From Carallia brachiata (Eukaryota; Streptophyta; Magnoliopsida; Malpighiales; Rhizophoraceae), in contig JADCRB010000006.1 of the NCBI GenBank assembly GCA_021464245.1, forward strand, positions 620,001 through 684,000: DNA of 64,000 bases, in the 5' to 3' direction. This document shows positions 45,771-58,273 of this stretch, piece after piece. Under the pieces are notes generated by a model, which made no database searches, had not been told where the DNA came from, and saw nothing but the letters and a program-made list of their open reading frames with translations. Every line of letters begins with the position of its first letter. Within the stretch, counting starts at the first letter, position 1. The position numbers were made by a program, and so were the translations under genes.

Positions 45771-47410
45771 TGAAGTACTATTGCCCCTGGCAACAACTTA
45801 GTCGATCCGAATAACTCAATCTAACCTACATAAAATTTGACTCGAATCAATTTTCATTAACTGAAAAAGTTAATCAAAACGAATTTAGTATGACTCAATT
45901 ATACTCAAAAGTCAATTACTGGTCATCCGAATTAGAACGAAAGCAAAATAACTTAAAATTCAAATGATTTGAAATATTTAAAGATGAAATTTAGTATGAT
46001 ACAGATACTTTAACCTGTGATACTATCTGATTATTAAATCAATACTATTAGAATTTAACATATAGTCCATGTCATGAAATCTTCCCAAAAGCTTAAATTT
46101 TTTTGTTGGATTAATTCTTTGATATGACGTTAGAGTTTTATGATCAAATAATCTTGCGTATGAATTTTGTTGTCATTATATTTAATTGTGAATTTATATA
46201 TGTATAATGGCTTTGTTCACACTTTCAATTCTACGAACTTTTGCGTGAAAGACTCATTAAAATTTAATATATAATTGACATATTAGATCCCTTCTAAAGA
46301 TTTAATCTTTTAAGTTGGATGATTGGTTCACACATACAAAAAGGAGAGAGAGGGAGAGAGAGAGAGAGAGACGAATGAACTACTTTTATAGGGATCGTGA
46401 GCCAATTTTGTTATTATTATATTCAAGTAGTATCATAACAATCAGTTTATTCTTGCCATAAATTCAAAATTGAGCAACTCAACTCTTCGAATAATTATTA
46501 ATGTGATTTGATATCTAATGTCATTTAATTAACAAGTCGACCACTTATCACAATCAGCATAGGACGGGAGTTTTGGAAGAGTAGTTGAGTTTTGCGTGTG
46601 GGGTCTAATCAAAGGGGACCAAAAGATTTTGACGCGGTTATGAGCCAGTAACGCGTGAAGTTGCATTGCACGGTATAATTAGCATAAGGTTAACAAAGTT
46701 CTTCACAAGTCTTCCGATAAAATTAATATATATTTTTTAGAGTATTGCAGTAAATGTTACTGTGGGTCGGTAGCATATTAGATATAGTACTAGTTTTTCA
46801 AATTAGTTTTGAACAAACTTAGTGGAGGTTCTAATTTAACACACACTAATTTTCGATTAACTCCACCAGGCGATTAAGTTGAATAGTCTGTTATTCACCT
46901 TGTCCTATCATCAATGCCTTTGCAATTCTCTCCCCAAAATTTTTCTGGCGGACCTAATTAATAGAAAATATTGCTTTCCAGTTCCCACAACATATTTTCT
47001 GCGTGTGACGAGAGAACCTCAGGTAGGTGAATTTTTTTGATCGTGAGTCAAGAAAATAAAGATGTACCAATTTTTTTTTATTAAAAGACTCGTTGAATTA
47101 TGAAATAAATAACAAGATTAACTGTTTTTATTCTTATAAATCTTATATTGTCATTTTTAAAATTAAAATCCAAACTTTTAAAGTGAAAGTTAAATTTTAA
47201 CTACTGAAAAATGTCTCCATAAAGACAAGAATATTAGTCTTGTTAGAAAAAATTATCTTTTTATCAATAAAATAAATTTTAAAGTCTACTTTCGATTTTA
47301 CTAAATGTCTCGATAAAATTTGGATTTATAATTTTTAATGTAACTGAACATTTAAATGATACATTCTAGACCACAGGGCATACAGTATCCTTTAGGTGCC
47401 GCGTGGGCTC
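45771..47410. other. Intergenic, AT-rich
   Basis: Contains a (GA)n run at about 46,344-46,371. No gene supported. The left part is upstream of the minus-strand small gene. Confidence 0.5.
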
Positions 47411-48179
47411 AGAGTCAGCGCCACCAGTTTCGCGAAGGAGTTGGCTGGGCCCCAAACAGTCCTGCTCACCGCCACGTGTCAAAACATGACTTGAGGTGTG
47501 GGGGACGACTTGTTTAGCCTACAAACAAGTTGGGGGTGTATGGCTGCGTTGCTTGCTTTGCTTCCGATACACCGGGCGGCACCATCGTCATCAAGGGGAT
47601 GATTGAGTTGGGACCAGGAGATTAGTGTGGGTCACAAGAAAACAAAATGTTGTGTCCCTACAATTGATCAGCTTCTGAATTGCCTGGTCCCTTCTTCTGC
47701 GGTAGAGGCGTTGAAATGGCTGTTGACAAAATATTTCAGTCTCAAACCCACCGCCCAAGCTTTGAAAAAGGGCCCATTGGTGGTTGGAAAAAGTGCTGCG
47801 ATATGCCGTAAAGGGTCCCAAAATATAACTGAAACAATTTTTCCAATAATTTAAAAGCAAGACTCGGTGGGACCTTGAGGAAGACTAAGCCAGAGGGATG
47901 AGGATAAGAAGCGGAAATGGTTCAATTCATTGGCCTGATGCTCCTTTCAACCCTTTGTAGCAACAACAGACCCCCACGCCACCGGCCCCGTCCAGTAATT
48001 TATTTGTCTTAATAGATCAATCTCTGTGCCTCAACTCCAACAAAACAAAAAAGACTATTGTTTATTAACAAAAGTTCACTGCAGCAATTATTGTCTTAAT
48101 CGACTTCAGTGCCCAATTGAAAAGTAATAAAACAAAAAAGTCCACCATCAAATTTTAATATATTTTAGTTAATTAAGCA

Positions 48180-48395
48180 ATAAAAAATGTTTTGTTTACA
48201 TATTTTCGCACACATATGAATATAATAATTATTTTTTATATTATATTAGTAAATTTTTTTTAAAAATTTTATATAATATTAATATTTTATATTTTAAAGT
48301 AACCCATATTTAAATATAAATTTAAATTTAAAAAAAATTAATTTTTTAACGCTTCTGTGTACCCCGAGCTAAAAAGCTCGGTGTGCCTATTGATG
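48180..48395. mobile_element. AT-rich insertion specific to D-A, ending in a short hairpin
   Basis: About 215 bp absent from the sister copy (near 57,890). The right part has ACCCCGAGCT-AAAA-AGCTCGGTGT, a 7-9 bp stem. Target duplication not resolved, so the type is unknown. Confidence 0.4.
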
Positions 48396-49834
48396 CCCTT
48401 CAACCACATTCTTTTTTAGTTTCTTTCTCTGAAGCCACAAATGTGAAAACGACATCAAACGTATACTGTTTTTGTTTTTTGAAATTCATATAATGTGAAA
48501 AGTAAAGATGATGTATTATAGTATCGTCAAAAAATATTACGATTCTATCTATCTTAGGAGAGCCGATGATTATGATATTTTTTATGTCAATTGCTGTGGA
48601 TTTAACTTTACCACTTGACTATAATATAGTCGTGTAATATTACTTTCAATTAATTCGGAACTTATATGTAAATCAACTAGTTGTTACTCATTTGTTTTTG
48701 AACAAAAATAGTTCTCACTCTTAATAAGACCATTTCAGTGAAAATCATATATAATGGTCTGGAAGTTTGAACCAGAAAATGTGGTCCCTTGCATTGCCAA
48801 AAAATTTCCAGCCGGCTAAAAACTGGGAAAAAAGGTCCCCCTCTCCCCCAAAAAAAACCCAACCTTGAAAATCCCAAAGTTAGGCGATTTTTTTGGGAAA
48901 CAGTAGTCTAGATCCCAAAAATCTTATAAATCATGTACTTGTTTTTAAATGAAAATATTAATTCTTTCACCTTTCCACTTTTTCACATAAAAGGTCGAAA
49001 AATTTTTCTTGATTTTATTTTTATTTTTATTTTTCCCATGTGAATGAAGTGTAAATGACTCTGGGAATATGGATATAATTGGCCTGAGCATCAATCATGG
49101 AGATGCATGGCTGCCCAAAGCTTGCAATTCAGGTTCAAGTTGTACGAACTGTCCTGCAACACAATCATCACTTCACAAAGAGCGAATCCAGGTGGGAGCC
49201 GGGTCAGTTGGATTTTGATTTTTGCGGTGGAGGGGGACAAAACCAGACATCTCCATGGCCAGGAAATTATGGGTGCTTGTCCTTTGTATGTTGTTGATCT
49301 ATTGGCAGGTCAAGCGGCCTTGTATTAGAAAAATGGCTGGATTGAAACTTCTCCAATAAGAAACAGCTTGGGCGAATAAGAATGATTAGAGAAGTAGAAA
49401 AAGAGCATAAGTGGGTTTGATTTTTTTTTTTTTTTTGGATGGTATAGTGACATTGTTTTTTTTTTTCTCTAAAAAATAATTAGTTACAAATGCGGCTAGC
49501 CAAGCAATTACCAAGCAAAGATACAGAATCAAAAATATCAGCCTTAAAAATAATAGCCTAGATATTCACAAAGGCACACTTTTCTCATATTTGAATAAAA
49601 AGAAATTTGGTTTTAAGTATGCCAAGTTGCCAATAAAATAACTGGACCATGTCGATTTTATATTATGTATACGTGCTTTGTCATACAAATCAGATCACCT
49701 GAACCGTGAAGTCTTTCTGGGACAAAAAAATATCGATTCATTTTATCATGAGGTACTTCTTAACGATACTTTTGGGTGCATTCTTAACAATACATTTCTT
49801 TGCTATTTGACTTCAAAATTTAAATACAAACAAA

Positions 49835-49839
49835 ACCAG
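49835..49839. repeat. Target-site duplication of LTR element, left
   Basis: ACCAG, versus ACCAA at 56,929-56,933; four of five match. In D-B the uninterrupted site reads AAACCAGGACCAAGCATTTG (near 59,492). Confidence 0.6.
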
Positions 49840-51261
49840 TGACCGGATAAAATCCTGCAAGTGTACAGGGTTGATCGTAATAATAAAATCCTGGTGAATA
49901 CTCCAGGTGTTGAACCTAAGGGAGTAAAGAATTAATTATGTTATTTAAACCGAAAGTTTTGTATTTGAGAAAATTAATAAGAATCATAATTATTGAATTA
50001 AAAATTAAACAATTTAACTAATAGAAAATCAAAGGCAAATTAATTAAAACTAACACAAGATAGAGGGTATCAGGGCTACGAGTTTTCACTAGAAGGGAAT
50101 GAATTACATGAATTTTGTGGATTAATGATTTGAATGTCAATTCTTTTTCTTTAGTTAGTGTTCTTTGTCAAGCAACCCTAACCATATTCAATCTATTTAT
50201 GATCTTCTTTCGAACTCATACAAAATAATTAAACTCATTAAGAACAGAGAATTTATAATGATATCATATAAACTTATCTCATGTCTGACTCAAAGTTCAT
50301 ATGTTTATCTATTTAGTGCACGATTGTGTCTCATCTGTCGATCTCAACACAAATCCTATGACTACTTTCATGATGGCCAGGTACAAAAGCATATTTAAGA
50401 ACAAAATAGATAAATCAAATCAAGTTCTCAACAGATAATTGCAATAAAATCAAAAGAACATCTAAACATCCACAAAATCAAATAATCCAACCCTAAACTA
50501 GACTACATTCTTTTCACCCTAGTTTAGGATTCTAGCTACTCATGCTAAAAACCAAAGATAAACAAATATTCAACATCATTAAGTACAAAAGAAAAAGAAG
50601 GGAAGAAAAGGAATCGAAAAACTCGTTTCTGACGTCTTCGCGTTCCTCCCTTATGCTCTTCTCCTCTTCGCTCTCTATGTTTTTCTCTGTCTTGTGTCTA
50701 CAAGATATGGCCTCCAAAAGTCCTCTAATTCTGCTGTAACTTCAGTATTTATAGTCCCCTCAAATAAGCCCTAAAAAATTTAAATTCGAGTCGGAAAAGG
50801 ATTAGTAAATTTTCTGGACAGTTTTGACCCTTATATTTTCGGACCGAAGTTTCGACCCCTTCACGTAGAATCAGAAGTTCGTCAAAACAGCAAAGTTGTA
50901 GCTTTATCTCTTAGCCTCGATTCGGCTTAAGAATCATCCAATTCTGACTTGTATAGAGGAAGTTATGGCTGAAATACCAAGCAGTGCGCAAAACTGTAAA
51001 ATTCTACCGAACCGACCACATATTAGCTTTCCAACCAAACTTTTGGTTTGGTTCTTTGGTGCTCGGCTTGTTTCTACTCCTTCAAACCCGATAGGTTCCT
51101 TTTTCCAAGCGTCAAATACTTCGGTTATGTCCAATTGTCCTAAAGCATAAAAGAAGCAACCGAATTAGAATTTACCACAATTCACAATATTTATATAGTT
51201 AAACTATCCAAATATATATAAAAAAATTATCCATAAACCTATGTAAATATTGAACCTATCA
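49840..51261 (-). repeat. 3' LTR (element sense), 1,422 bp
   Basis: In element sense it starts TGATAGGTTCAATATT and ends ATTTTATCCGGTCA, so it has the canonical TG...CA ends. It aligns throughout with 55,462-56,928; small substitutions and indels throughout indicate that the insertion is not very recent. Confidence 0.9.
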
Positions 51262-51274
51262 AATTCCCCCACAC
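51262..51274 (-). promoter_or_regulatory. Polypurine tract
   Basis: In element sense GTGTGGGGGAATT, immediately before the 3' LTR; primes plus-strand DNA synthesis in LTR elements. Confidence 0.8.
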
Positions 51275-52600
51275 TTGAACTGTTGCTTGTCCTCAAGCAA
51301 TTCAAAAATATCACATGATCTCCATAAAAATTCCATTCAAATCGAATTCTTGAAAGAGTGCCTCATTAACACATTATAAGATCAATCTAGAAGTATCACT
51401 CAACACTTCACTAATCAAATATAATCAATAGCGTTCTCATTCCCCACAAAAACACATTTTACATTAATTAATCATGTGCAAGAACCCTTTATTAATCAAT
51501 GATAACGCTTAGCTATCGTCATATAGAAAGTAATCACACACACTCATCCAAAATCCAAGGACAAATATCATCTTCTCTTAAAAATACAAAACCACACCAG
51601 GGATCAATAGAAATTAATTATTTTAACTTTTTTTTAATGTAACAGAGGCTTTAATACTCTCTCTAAATACTGACATACTATTTGACATGAATACCATCAC
51701 TTGTGGTGTCGGTACCCGATTACTACTTCACAAACAGATATTTAAAGTGATTTGCATACTCATAATTCAAGTTACTTTTTGACGTGAAGACCAACAATTA
51801 TATTGCGGACCCCCAGTTACTCAGTAACTCAAAACAGTAGAGTAGATGACATATTAACAACTTGCAAGCCTTGTTTTTTTTTTTTTTTCAACTCAATTCC
51901 TAAATCATATCCCCAAAATTCTTTAGAAGAAAAAAAGATAACGTTTGTTCAAGTACTTTAAATGAGTGTACATAATTAAAAATTACATGAAAATCTCTAA
52001 AAGCTAGCATCTATCTTTAAAAGATCATCACACAACTTTAAAATTAAATGAGAAACAATAAAATTTTTCAAGTTGAGAACAAGTTCACTACTAACCGTCA
52101 AATAATACTCAAGGACCAACCTTGGATGCATTAGTATTATCATCGGCGTCAAAAAAAATTCAGCTCAAATAGAATTCAAGTGAAGCTCATGTAAAATCAT
52201 GCAAGCACACAAAAATTAGCATTAAAGAGTAAAAAATTTTGGCAAAAAAATCAAAATAACACATCTCCCCCACACTTAGCCAACACTGTCCTCAATGTTG
52301 CAATAAAAACATAACTGAAAAGAAAAGAAAATAAAGAGGATGAAACTACCCGGACAGAGCGGAGGAGAAAAGCAACCCTCACGTGCGCCGCCATCATTGA
52401 ACAAACAACTCCATGAACTAAGTAGCTTGTAATTTGTTGCTTTGCAATGAACATGCTTTTCCTTCCCAAGTTCCTACACACAAAAAAAAGAAAACAAACT
52501 AAATTAAACTTATCAATCTAATTAAAATATAAAATAAACATTAGGTTGCCTCCCAACAAGCACTGTATTTAACGTCTATAGCTAGATGTTTTTCCCTGAA
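51275..52600 (-). other. Non-coding 3' interior of the LTR element
   Basis: No frame of note. A second CCCCCACACTTAGC block near 52,265-52,280 resembles the polypurine tract region (duplicate tract). The GGTTGCCTCCCAACAAGC motif near 52,543-52,560 is typical of Athila-type elements. Confidence 0.6.
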
Positions 52601-53356
52601 TTAAGGAGGATGATCTCCGAGAGGATAATGCCTTAAGTTGCCTCCAAGAACCTTAATCACCCCAAACTTCTTGCTCCAAATATCGATCGCTCCTTGAGGA
52701 TACACTTTGTGCACTGTAAATGATCCCAACAACTTTTTTTTCTTTCGTTTCCACGAGATTGTTCCACTGTAGGAATCATAGAGAAGCACTTTCTCTCCCT
52801 CCTTAAAGTCGCTTCCCATATAATTATGCTCTAAAGGGAGAGAAGGTTGTTTAAGCTCAAAAGGAGCCAACTTCGCAATGGAAAGTGTTGAGCTCGGCTT
52901 TGTCGCTAGGAGAGGTTGCTCAGATAACATCTCAAGTGCACTTCCCAAGTCTATATCCATTCTCTTTGAGTCTTCTTTGGGTGGCTTTGATGTTTCCATC
53001 ATGAAGCATGTATCATGTAGTGATGGACTCTTTAATACTTTGAACACGTTGAATACATGTTCTTTCTTTCCTACCCGGAATGTCAGCTTTCCTTGTTCTA
53101 CATCGATGAGGGTCTTACCAGTAGCTAGGAATGACCTCCCTAAGATTATTGGGATGTCTACATCTTCGTCCATATCTAGAACTAAGAAATCGGCAGGGAA
53201 ATAGAACTTTCCCACTTTAACTAGCACATCTTCAATCTTGCCATATGGATACTTGATGGACCGGTCAGCCAGCTGCAAGACACTGAGGTTGGCTCCAATT
53301 CTCCTATCTTCAGCCTCCTGAAAAGAGATAAAGGCATCAAATTAATGCTTGCACTT
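52601..53356 (-). pseudogene. Protease region joined to an integrase C-terminal remnant
   Basis: Minus-strand reading around 53,290-53,350 shows the active-site block: the catalytic Asp is present but the following Gly is replaced by Ser (CDLSASINLMP). A frameshift near 53,281 separates this from LQLADRS and the rest of the aspartic protease, including VDIPIILGRSFLATGKTLID (flap to C-terminal part). After a spacer the frame reads EGEKVLLYDS and then FTVHKVYPQGAIDI, the end-of-integrase GPY/F-type module, with the usual Gly-Pro-Phe weakened. Everything normally between is deleted. Confidence 0.8.
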
Positions 53357-55193
53357 AAGTCACACAACAACATTCAATACCTAAACTACCAATGGTGTAA
53401 GGGATAGTAAAACTCCTTGGATCTTTTAACTTTGGAGATAGTTTATTCTGAAGAATAGCACTACACTCTTCAGTTAAGGCAATTGTGGTGTGCTCCTCAA
53501 ATTTCCTCTTATTCGATATGATCTCCTTCAAGAACTTTGCATAATTTGACATCTGTGCAATTGCCTTTGCAAAAGGAATGTTGATGTGGATTTTCTTAAA
53601 CATGTCCAAGAACTTAAGAAAGTTCTTGTTCTCATTCCTCTTCTTCAGCCTGTTGGGAAATGGGATTGGCGGAACATACAGTTTGACTTGTGGGAGAGGC
53701 GTGGGTGGCACTGGCTCTTCAATGTTGTCCTGCTCTCCTTGTTCATCATCTGTAGCTTTCTCTTGCAAGTTCCTCTCTTTGCCACCATCTTCTATGGGCT
53801 TGTAATTTTGTTGAACATCGTCAGGATTTCCTACCACGTTCCTACTTCTCAATACAATGGCTAAGACACTCTCCTTTGGATTCACCTCAGTATTACTAGG
53901 GAGTTGACCTTGATTCCTAGTTGAAATTGCTTTGGCAAGTTGACCCACATGTACTTCCAAAGTATTAATCGAGGCTTAGTGAGTGGATGCAACTTGATCA
54001 ATTTTTAGATTCAATTTCCTCAACTCAGCATCCTGTTGTGTCATTCTTTCATCCATCTTTGACATGTACTGTATGAACATGTCTTCTATCTGTGGCTTTT
54101 TCTCCTAAGATTGAGATGGTTGACCATAAAATTGGGTTCTCGGCTGTTAAAACCCTGGTGGTACTATTTGCCTTATATTTCCCTGCTCCTTCCACCCAAA
54201 ATTTGGATGGTTGCGCCATCCCGGATTGCATGTACTAGAATATGGATCATTCTGCTGCTTGTTTCCTGCATAAGCTCCAACATAATTGACGTCTTCAAAG
54301 GAATTTCCAGAATCAATACCCATGCAAGCATTTTCATTGAGTCCAAATCGTCCACAGTACGAGCATTGTTCCTTATGCATTGAGTCTCTGCTCATAAGTA
54401 ACTTCACTTGTCGTGTCAGATCATCAAATTTTGATACCACATTTATTTGTGAAGTTAGCTCATAAACTCCAACTCTACGCCCTCTAACAGCTTTCTGTTG
54501 GGAGTTATTTGCTAGCAACTCATATATGTCATAAAGCTCGTCTGCTGATTTATTACCCACATATCCTCCAACTGCCGAATCCACTAACATCTGAGAATTA
54601 GTGATGAGACCATCATAAAAAAACTGCATCTGAAGAGGCTTGGAGAATTGGTTATGTGTGCATTGCACTAGAAGCATTTTCAATCGCTCCCACGCCTCGT
54701 GAAATGGCTCAGCATCCATTTGTGAGAAGGAACAGATTTTATTCTGAAACTCTGTAGTCTTCTGCGGGGAGAAAAACTTGAGCATAAATTTATCATATAT
54801 CTGCTCCCAAGTGTTAAGTGATTCCTCTGATAGGTTGATCAGCCACGTCCTTACCTTATCCTTGAGGGTGTAAGGAAAACACCTAATCCTTAATTCATCT
54901 GCTGAGCACCTCCCTGGAGGAAAGGTCTCGATAGTATTGTAGAAATCCCTAAGGAAAGTAAGAGGGTCTTCACTCGGTAGACCATAAAACGATGGTAGCA
55001 TGTTATAGAACATGGTCTTAAGCTCATAATTACGAGCTGCTGTACTCAGCTTGATGCAAGATGGTGAAGGACCAATCATAGGCCTTTGAATGTCCTTCAT
55101 GCTAATTCTAATCAGCTCCCTCACCTCCTGCCTATTATTGAGTGTTTGATCTTCTATCACCTGACCATCCCTGTCACCCACTCTTTCGGCCAT
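53357..55193 (-). pseudogene. Gag of the Athila-like element, broken
   Basis: The first frame starts at ATG 55,193 and runs 348 codons to 54,147. It holds the retrotransposon gag core (CFPYTLKDKVRTWLINL, YDKFMLKFFSPQKT, EPFHEAWERLKMLL, GGYVGNKSADELYDIYELLA). The zinc knuckle reads C-x2-C-x4-L-x4-C, so the expected His is Leu. After 54,147 the frame is interrupted for about 190 bp. A second frame (53,960-53,355) has Pro-rich and basic sequence plus INIPFAKAIAQM and TEECSAILQNKL, the gag-protease linker typical of this lineage. Confidence 0.85.
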
Positions 55194-55437
55194 CTCAGCT
55201 CGCTTTAATCCCCGGTTCTGTCAACAAAATCTTTCAATCTCGAGGTTCAAGGGAAGAAGATTAGTACTCTTAGATGCTCGCAATTGCATGCACTACCTAC
55301 AATCGTGAAAAAGAAATAAATAAGTAAACTAAAACTTAAAATAAATAAATAAAACTAAGCTAAGCTAAATCTTAAAAAAATTAAAAAAATAAAAATAAAA
55401 TAAAATAAAATAACAAAAAACATAATTAATGCTCAGT

Positions 55438-55455
55438 TCCCCGGCAACGGCGCCA
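55438..55455 (-). promoter_or_regulatory. tRNA primer-binding site
   Basis: In element sense TGGCGCCGTTGCCGGGGA, six bases inside the 5' LTR. It begins with the obligatory TGG and is the form I associate with Athila-type elements; the exact tRNA was not checked. Confidence 0.8.
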
Positions 55456-55461
55456 AAAACT

Positions 55462-56841
55462 TGACCGGGTAAAATCCTGCAAGCGTACAGGGCCGATCGT
55501 AGTAATAAAATCTTGGTGAATACTCCAGGTGTCGAACCCAAAGGAACAAAGAATTAATTATGATTTATGTTATTTAAACCGAAGGTTTTGTGTTTGAGAA
55601 AATTAATAAGAATCATAATTATTGAATTAAAAATTAAACAATTTAACTAATAGAAAATCAAAGGCAAATTAATTAAAACTAACACAAGATAGAGGGTACC
55701 AGGGTTATGGGTTTTCACCTAGAAGGGATGAATTACATAAATTTTGTAGATTAATGATTTGAATGTTAATTCTTCCTCTTTAGTTAGTGTTCTTTGTCAA
55801 GCAACCCTAACCGTATTTAATCTATTTATGATCTTCTCTCGAACTCACACAAAGTAGATTAAACTCATTAAGAACAGAGAATTTATAATGACATCATATA
55901 AACTTATTTCATTTCTGACTCAAAATTCATATGTTTATCTATTTAGTACACGATTGTATCTCATCTGTCGATCTCAACACAAATCCTATGACTACTTTCA
56001 TGATGGTCAGGCACAAAAGCATATTTAAGAACAAAATAGATAAATCAAATCAAGTTCTCAACAGGTAATTGCAATAAAATTAAAAGAACATCTAAACATC
56101 CACAAAATCAAATAATCCAACCCTAAACTAGGCTACATTCCTTTCGCCCTAGTTTAGGATTCTAGCTACTCATGCTAAAATCCAAAGATAAACAAATGAT
56201 CAACATCATTAAGTACAAAAGAAAAAGAAAGAAAGAAAAGGAATCGAAAAACTCGTTTCTGACGTCTTTGCGTTCCTCCCTTATGCTCTTCTCCTCTTCG
56301 CTCTCTACGCTTTTTCTCTGTCTTGTGTCTACAAGATATGGCCTCCAAAATTCCTCTAATTCTACTGTAACTTCAGTATTTATAGTCCCCTCAAATAAGC
56401 CTTAAAGAGTCCAAATTCGAGTCGGAAAAGGATTAGTAAATTTTCTGGATAGTTTTGACCCTTGTATTTTCGGACCCAAATTTCGACCCCTTTCACGTAG
56501 AATCAGAAGTTCGTCAAAACAGCAAAGTTGTATCTTTATATCTTAGCTTCGATTCGGCTTAAGAATCATCTGATTCCGACTTGTATAGAGGAAGTTTATG
56601 GCTGAAATACCAAACAGTGCGCAAAGTTGTGAAATTCTACCCGAACCGACCATATATTAACTTTCTAGCCAAACTTTTGGTTCGGTTCTTTAGTACTCGG
56701 CTTGTTTATACTCCTTCAAACCCGATAGGTTTCTTTTTCCAAGCGTCAAATACTTCGGTTATGTTCAATTGTCCTACAAAATATAAAAGAAGCAACCGAA
56801 GTAGAATTTACTACAATTCACAATATTTACATAATTAAACT

Positions 56842-56893
<52 letters not shown>

Positions 56894-56928
56894 TTATTCA
56901 TAAACTTATGTAAATATTGAACCTATCA
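55462..56928 (-). repeat. 5' LTR (element sense), 1,467 bp
   Basis: Pairs with 49,840-51,261. It is longer mainly because of an (AT)n run of about 44 bp at 56,847-56,890 where the other LTR has only ATATATATA. It contains the promoter in element sense; a TATA-like site was not resolved. Confidence 0.9.
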
Positions 56929-57081
56929 ACCAAGGACAAGAATTTGAAGAAGTTATCAATTTCTTGGGAGTTTTCACTTGAATAATAATGGAATCAATGG
57001 CTATTTCTGTGATGAATATCTGAGCACAATTTTTCTTAGATTGAGAATTTGAAGAAGTTACCAATTTCTTAGGAGTTTTCA
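56929..57081. repeat. Tail of D-A plus a local 37-bp direct repeat
   Basis: Starts with the right target duplication ACCAA. GAATTTGAAGAAGTTATCAA and the following TTTCTTGGGAGTTTTCA at 56,940 recur with two changes at 57,046-57,081, right where D-B begins. The same block also ends D-B (59,503-59,540). The repeat sits at the junction of the tandem copies. Confidence 0.7.
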
Positions 57082-58248
57082 AGAGTCTGCGCCACGAGTT
57101 TCGCAAAGGCATTGGCTCGGCCCCAAACGGTCCTGCTCACCGCCATGTGTCCAAACATGACTTGAGGTGTGTGGGGGATGACTTGTTTAGCCTACAAACA
57201 AGTCGTGGGGGCGTCTGGCCGCGTTGCTTGCTTTGGTTCCAAACTTCCAACACACCAGGCGGCACCATCGTCATCGAGGGGATGACTGAGTGGGCACCAG
57301 GAGACCAGTGTGGGCCCCAAAAAACCAAAAGGTTTTGTCCGTACAATTTGTGTCCGTAAAATTCAGCTTCTGAATTGCCTGTCCGGTTCTTCTGCGGTGG
57401 AGGCGTTTGAGGTGGGAATTAACAAAATATTTCAGTCTCAGTCCCACCGCCCAAGCTTTGAAAAGGGCCACTGGTGGCTGGAAAAAGTGCTGCGATATGC
57501 CGTAAAGGGCCCTAAAATGTAACTGAAACAATATATTTCCAATAATTTAAAAGCAAGACCACGTGGGACATTGAGGAAGACTAAGCCGGACATTGAGGAA
57601 TAAGGATAAGGAAAAGAAATGGTTGAATTCATTGGCCAGATGCTTCTTTCAAACCATTCTAGCAACAACAGGCACGGGCCGCCAACCACTAATTTATTTG
57701 TCTTAGTAGACCAATCTCTGCGCCTCAACTCCGAAAAAGAAAAAAAAAGAAAACGAAAAAGACTATTGTTTATTAATGAAGGTTCAATGCAGCAATTATT
57801 GTCTTAATCAATTTCAGTGCCCAAATGAAAAGCAATAAAAAAAGCCCATCATCAAATTTTAGAATACTTTAACGAATTCAACAATATTCTTTTTCAGTTC
57901 CTTTCTATGAAGCCCCAAATGTGGAAAGGTCATTAAATCGTGTACTGACTTTTTTTTAATTCATAAAATGAAAAAATAGCTTAGTATATTACAATTTTTT
58001 TAAAAAAAATTGTGATCCTGTCAATTTCCAAGAAAATGTAAAGGAGTGAAATAATTGAATAGTTATGACATTGTGTACTGTTACTTTTAATTTTTCAAAC
58101 ATTTACATGAATCACATAGTTGATTCTCTTACAATAAGACTGTTTTAGTAGAAATCAAATATAATTGTCTGGAAAATTGAACTAGAAAATGGGGGTCCTT
58201 CCATTCACCAAAAAATTTCTAGCCAGCTAAAAACTAGGTAAAGAGATT

Positions 58249-58273
58249 CCCCCCCCCCCCGGGGGGGCCCCCC
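58249..58273. repeat. C12-G7-C6 homopolymer block
   Basis: Twelve C, seven G, six C, followed by A8. It can form a hairpin and is prone to slippage; base counts may be unreliable. Confidence 0.7.

Larger units (their letters stand above)
47411..49839. repeat. Segmental duplication D, copy D-A (main part)
   Basis: Aligns head-to-tail with 57,082-59,500. Shared blocks: GCGCCAC...GTTTCGC, GGTCCTGCTCACCGCCA-type, GACTTGTTTAGCCTACAAAC, TATTTCAGTCTCA, AGTGCTGCGATATGCCGTAA, GGCAAACAGTAGTCTAGAT-type, AAGCTTGC, TCACCTGAACC. The copy is interrupted at 49,840 by the LTR element; its tail resumes at 56,929. A block at about 48,180-48,395, ending in a CCGAGCT/AGCTCGG hairpin, is absent from D-B. No convincing coding frame. 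Confidence 0.85.
49840..56928 (-). mobile_element. Athila-like Ty3/gypsy LTR retrotransposon, non-autonomous by internal deletion (7,089 bp)
   Basis: Two LTRs (49,840-51,261 and 55,462-56,928) flank a minus-strand interior. A primer-binding site lies beside the right LTR and a polypurine tract beside the left. Gag and protease regions are present. From the protease the sequence passes to a short piece typical of the very end of integrase, and reverse transcriptase, RNase H and the integrase core are absent, so the element could move only with help from relatives. It lies in D-A, with the empty site preserved in D-B. Gag, primer site and the GCTTGTTGGGAGGCAACC motif after the coding part (near 52,545-52,562) fit the Athila/Tat lineage. 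Confidence 0.9.

Noticed and set aside
47603..47854. An 83-codon frame in duplication D as a gene
   Set aside because: The frame is not kept in D-B (57,310-57,522 shows shifts), has no recognised motif and overlaps an opposite-strand frame of similar length.
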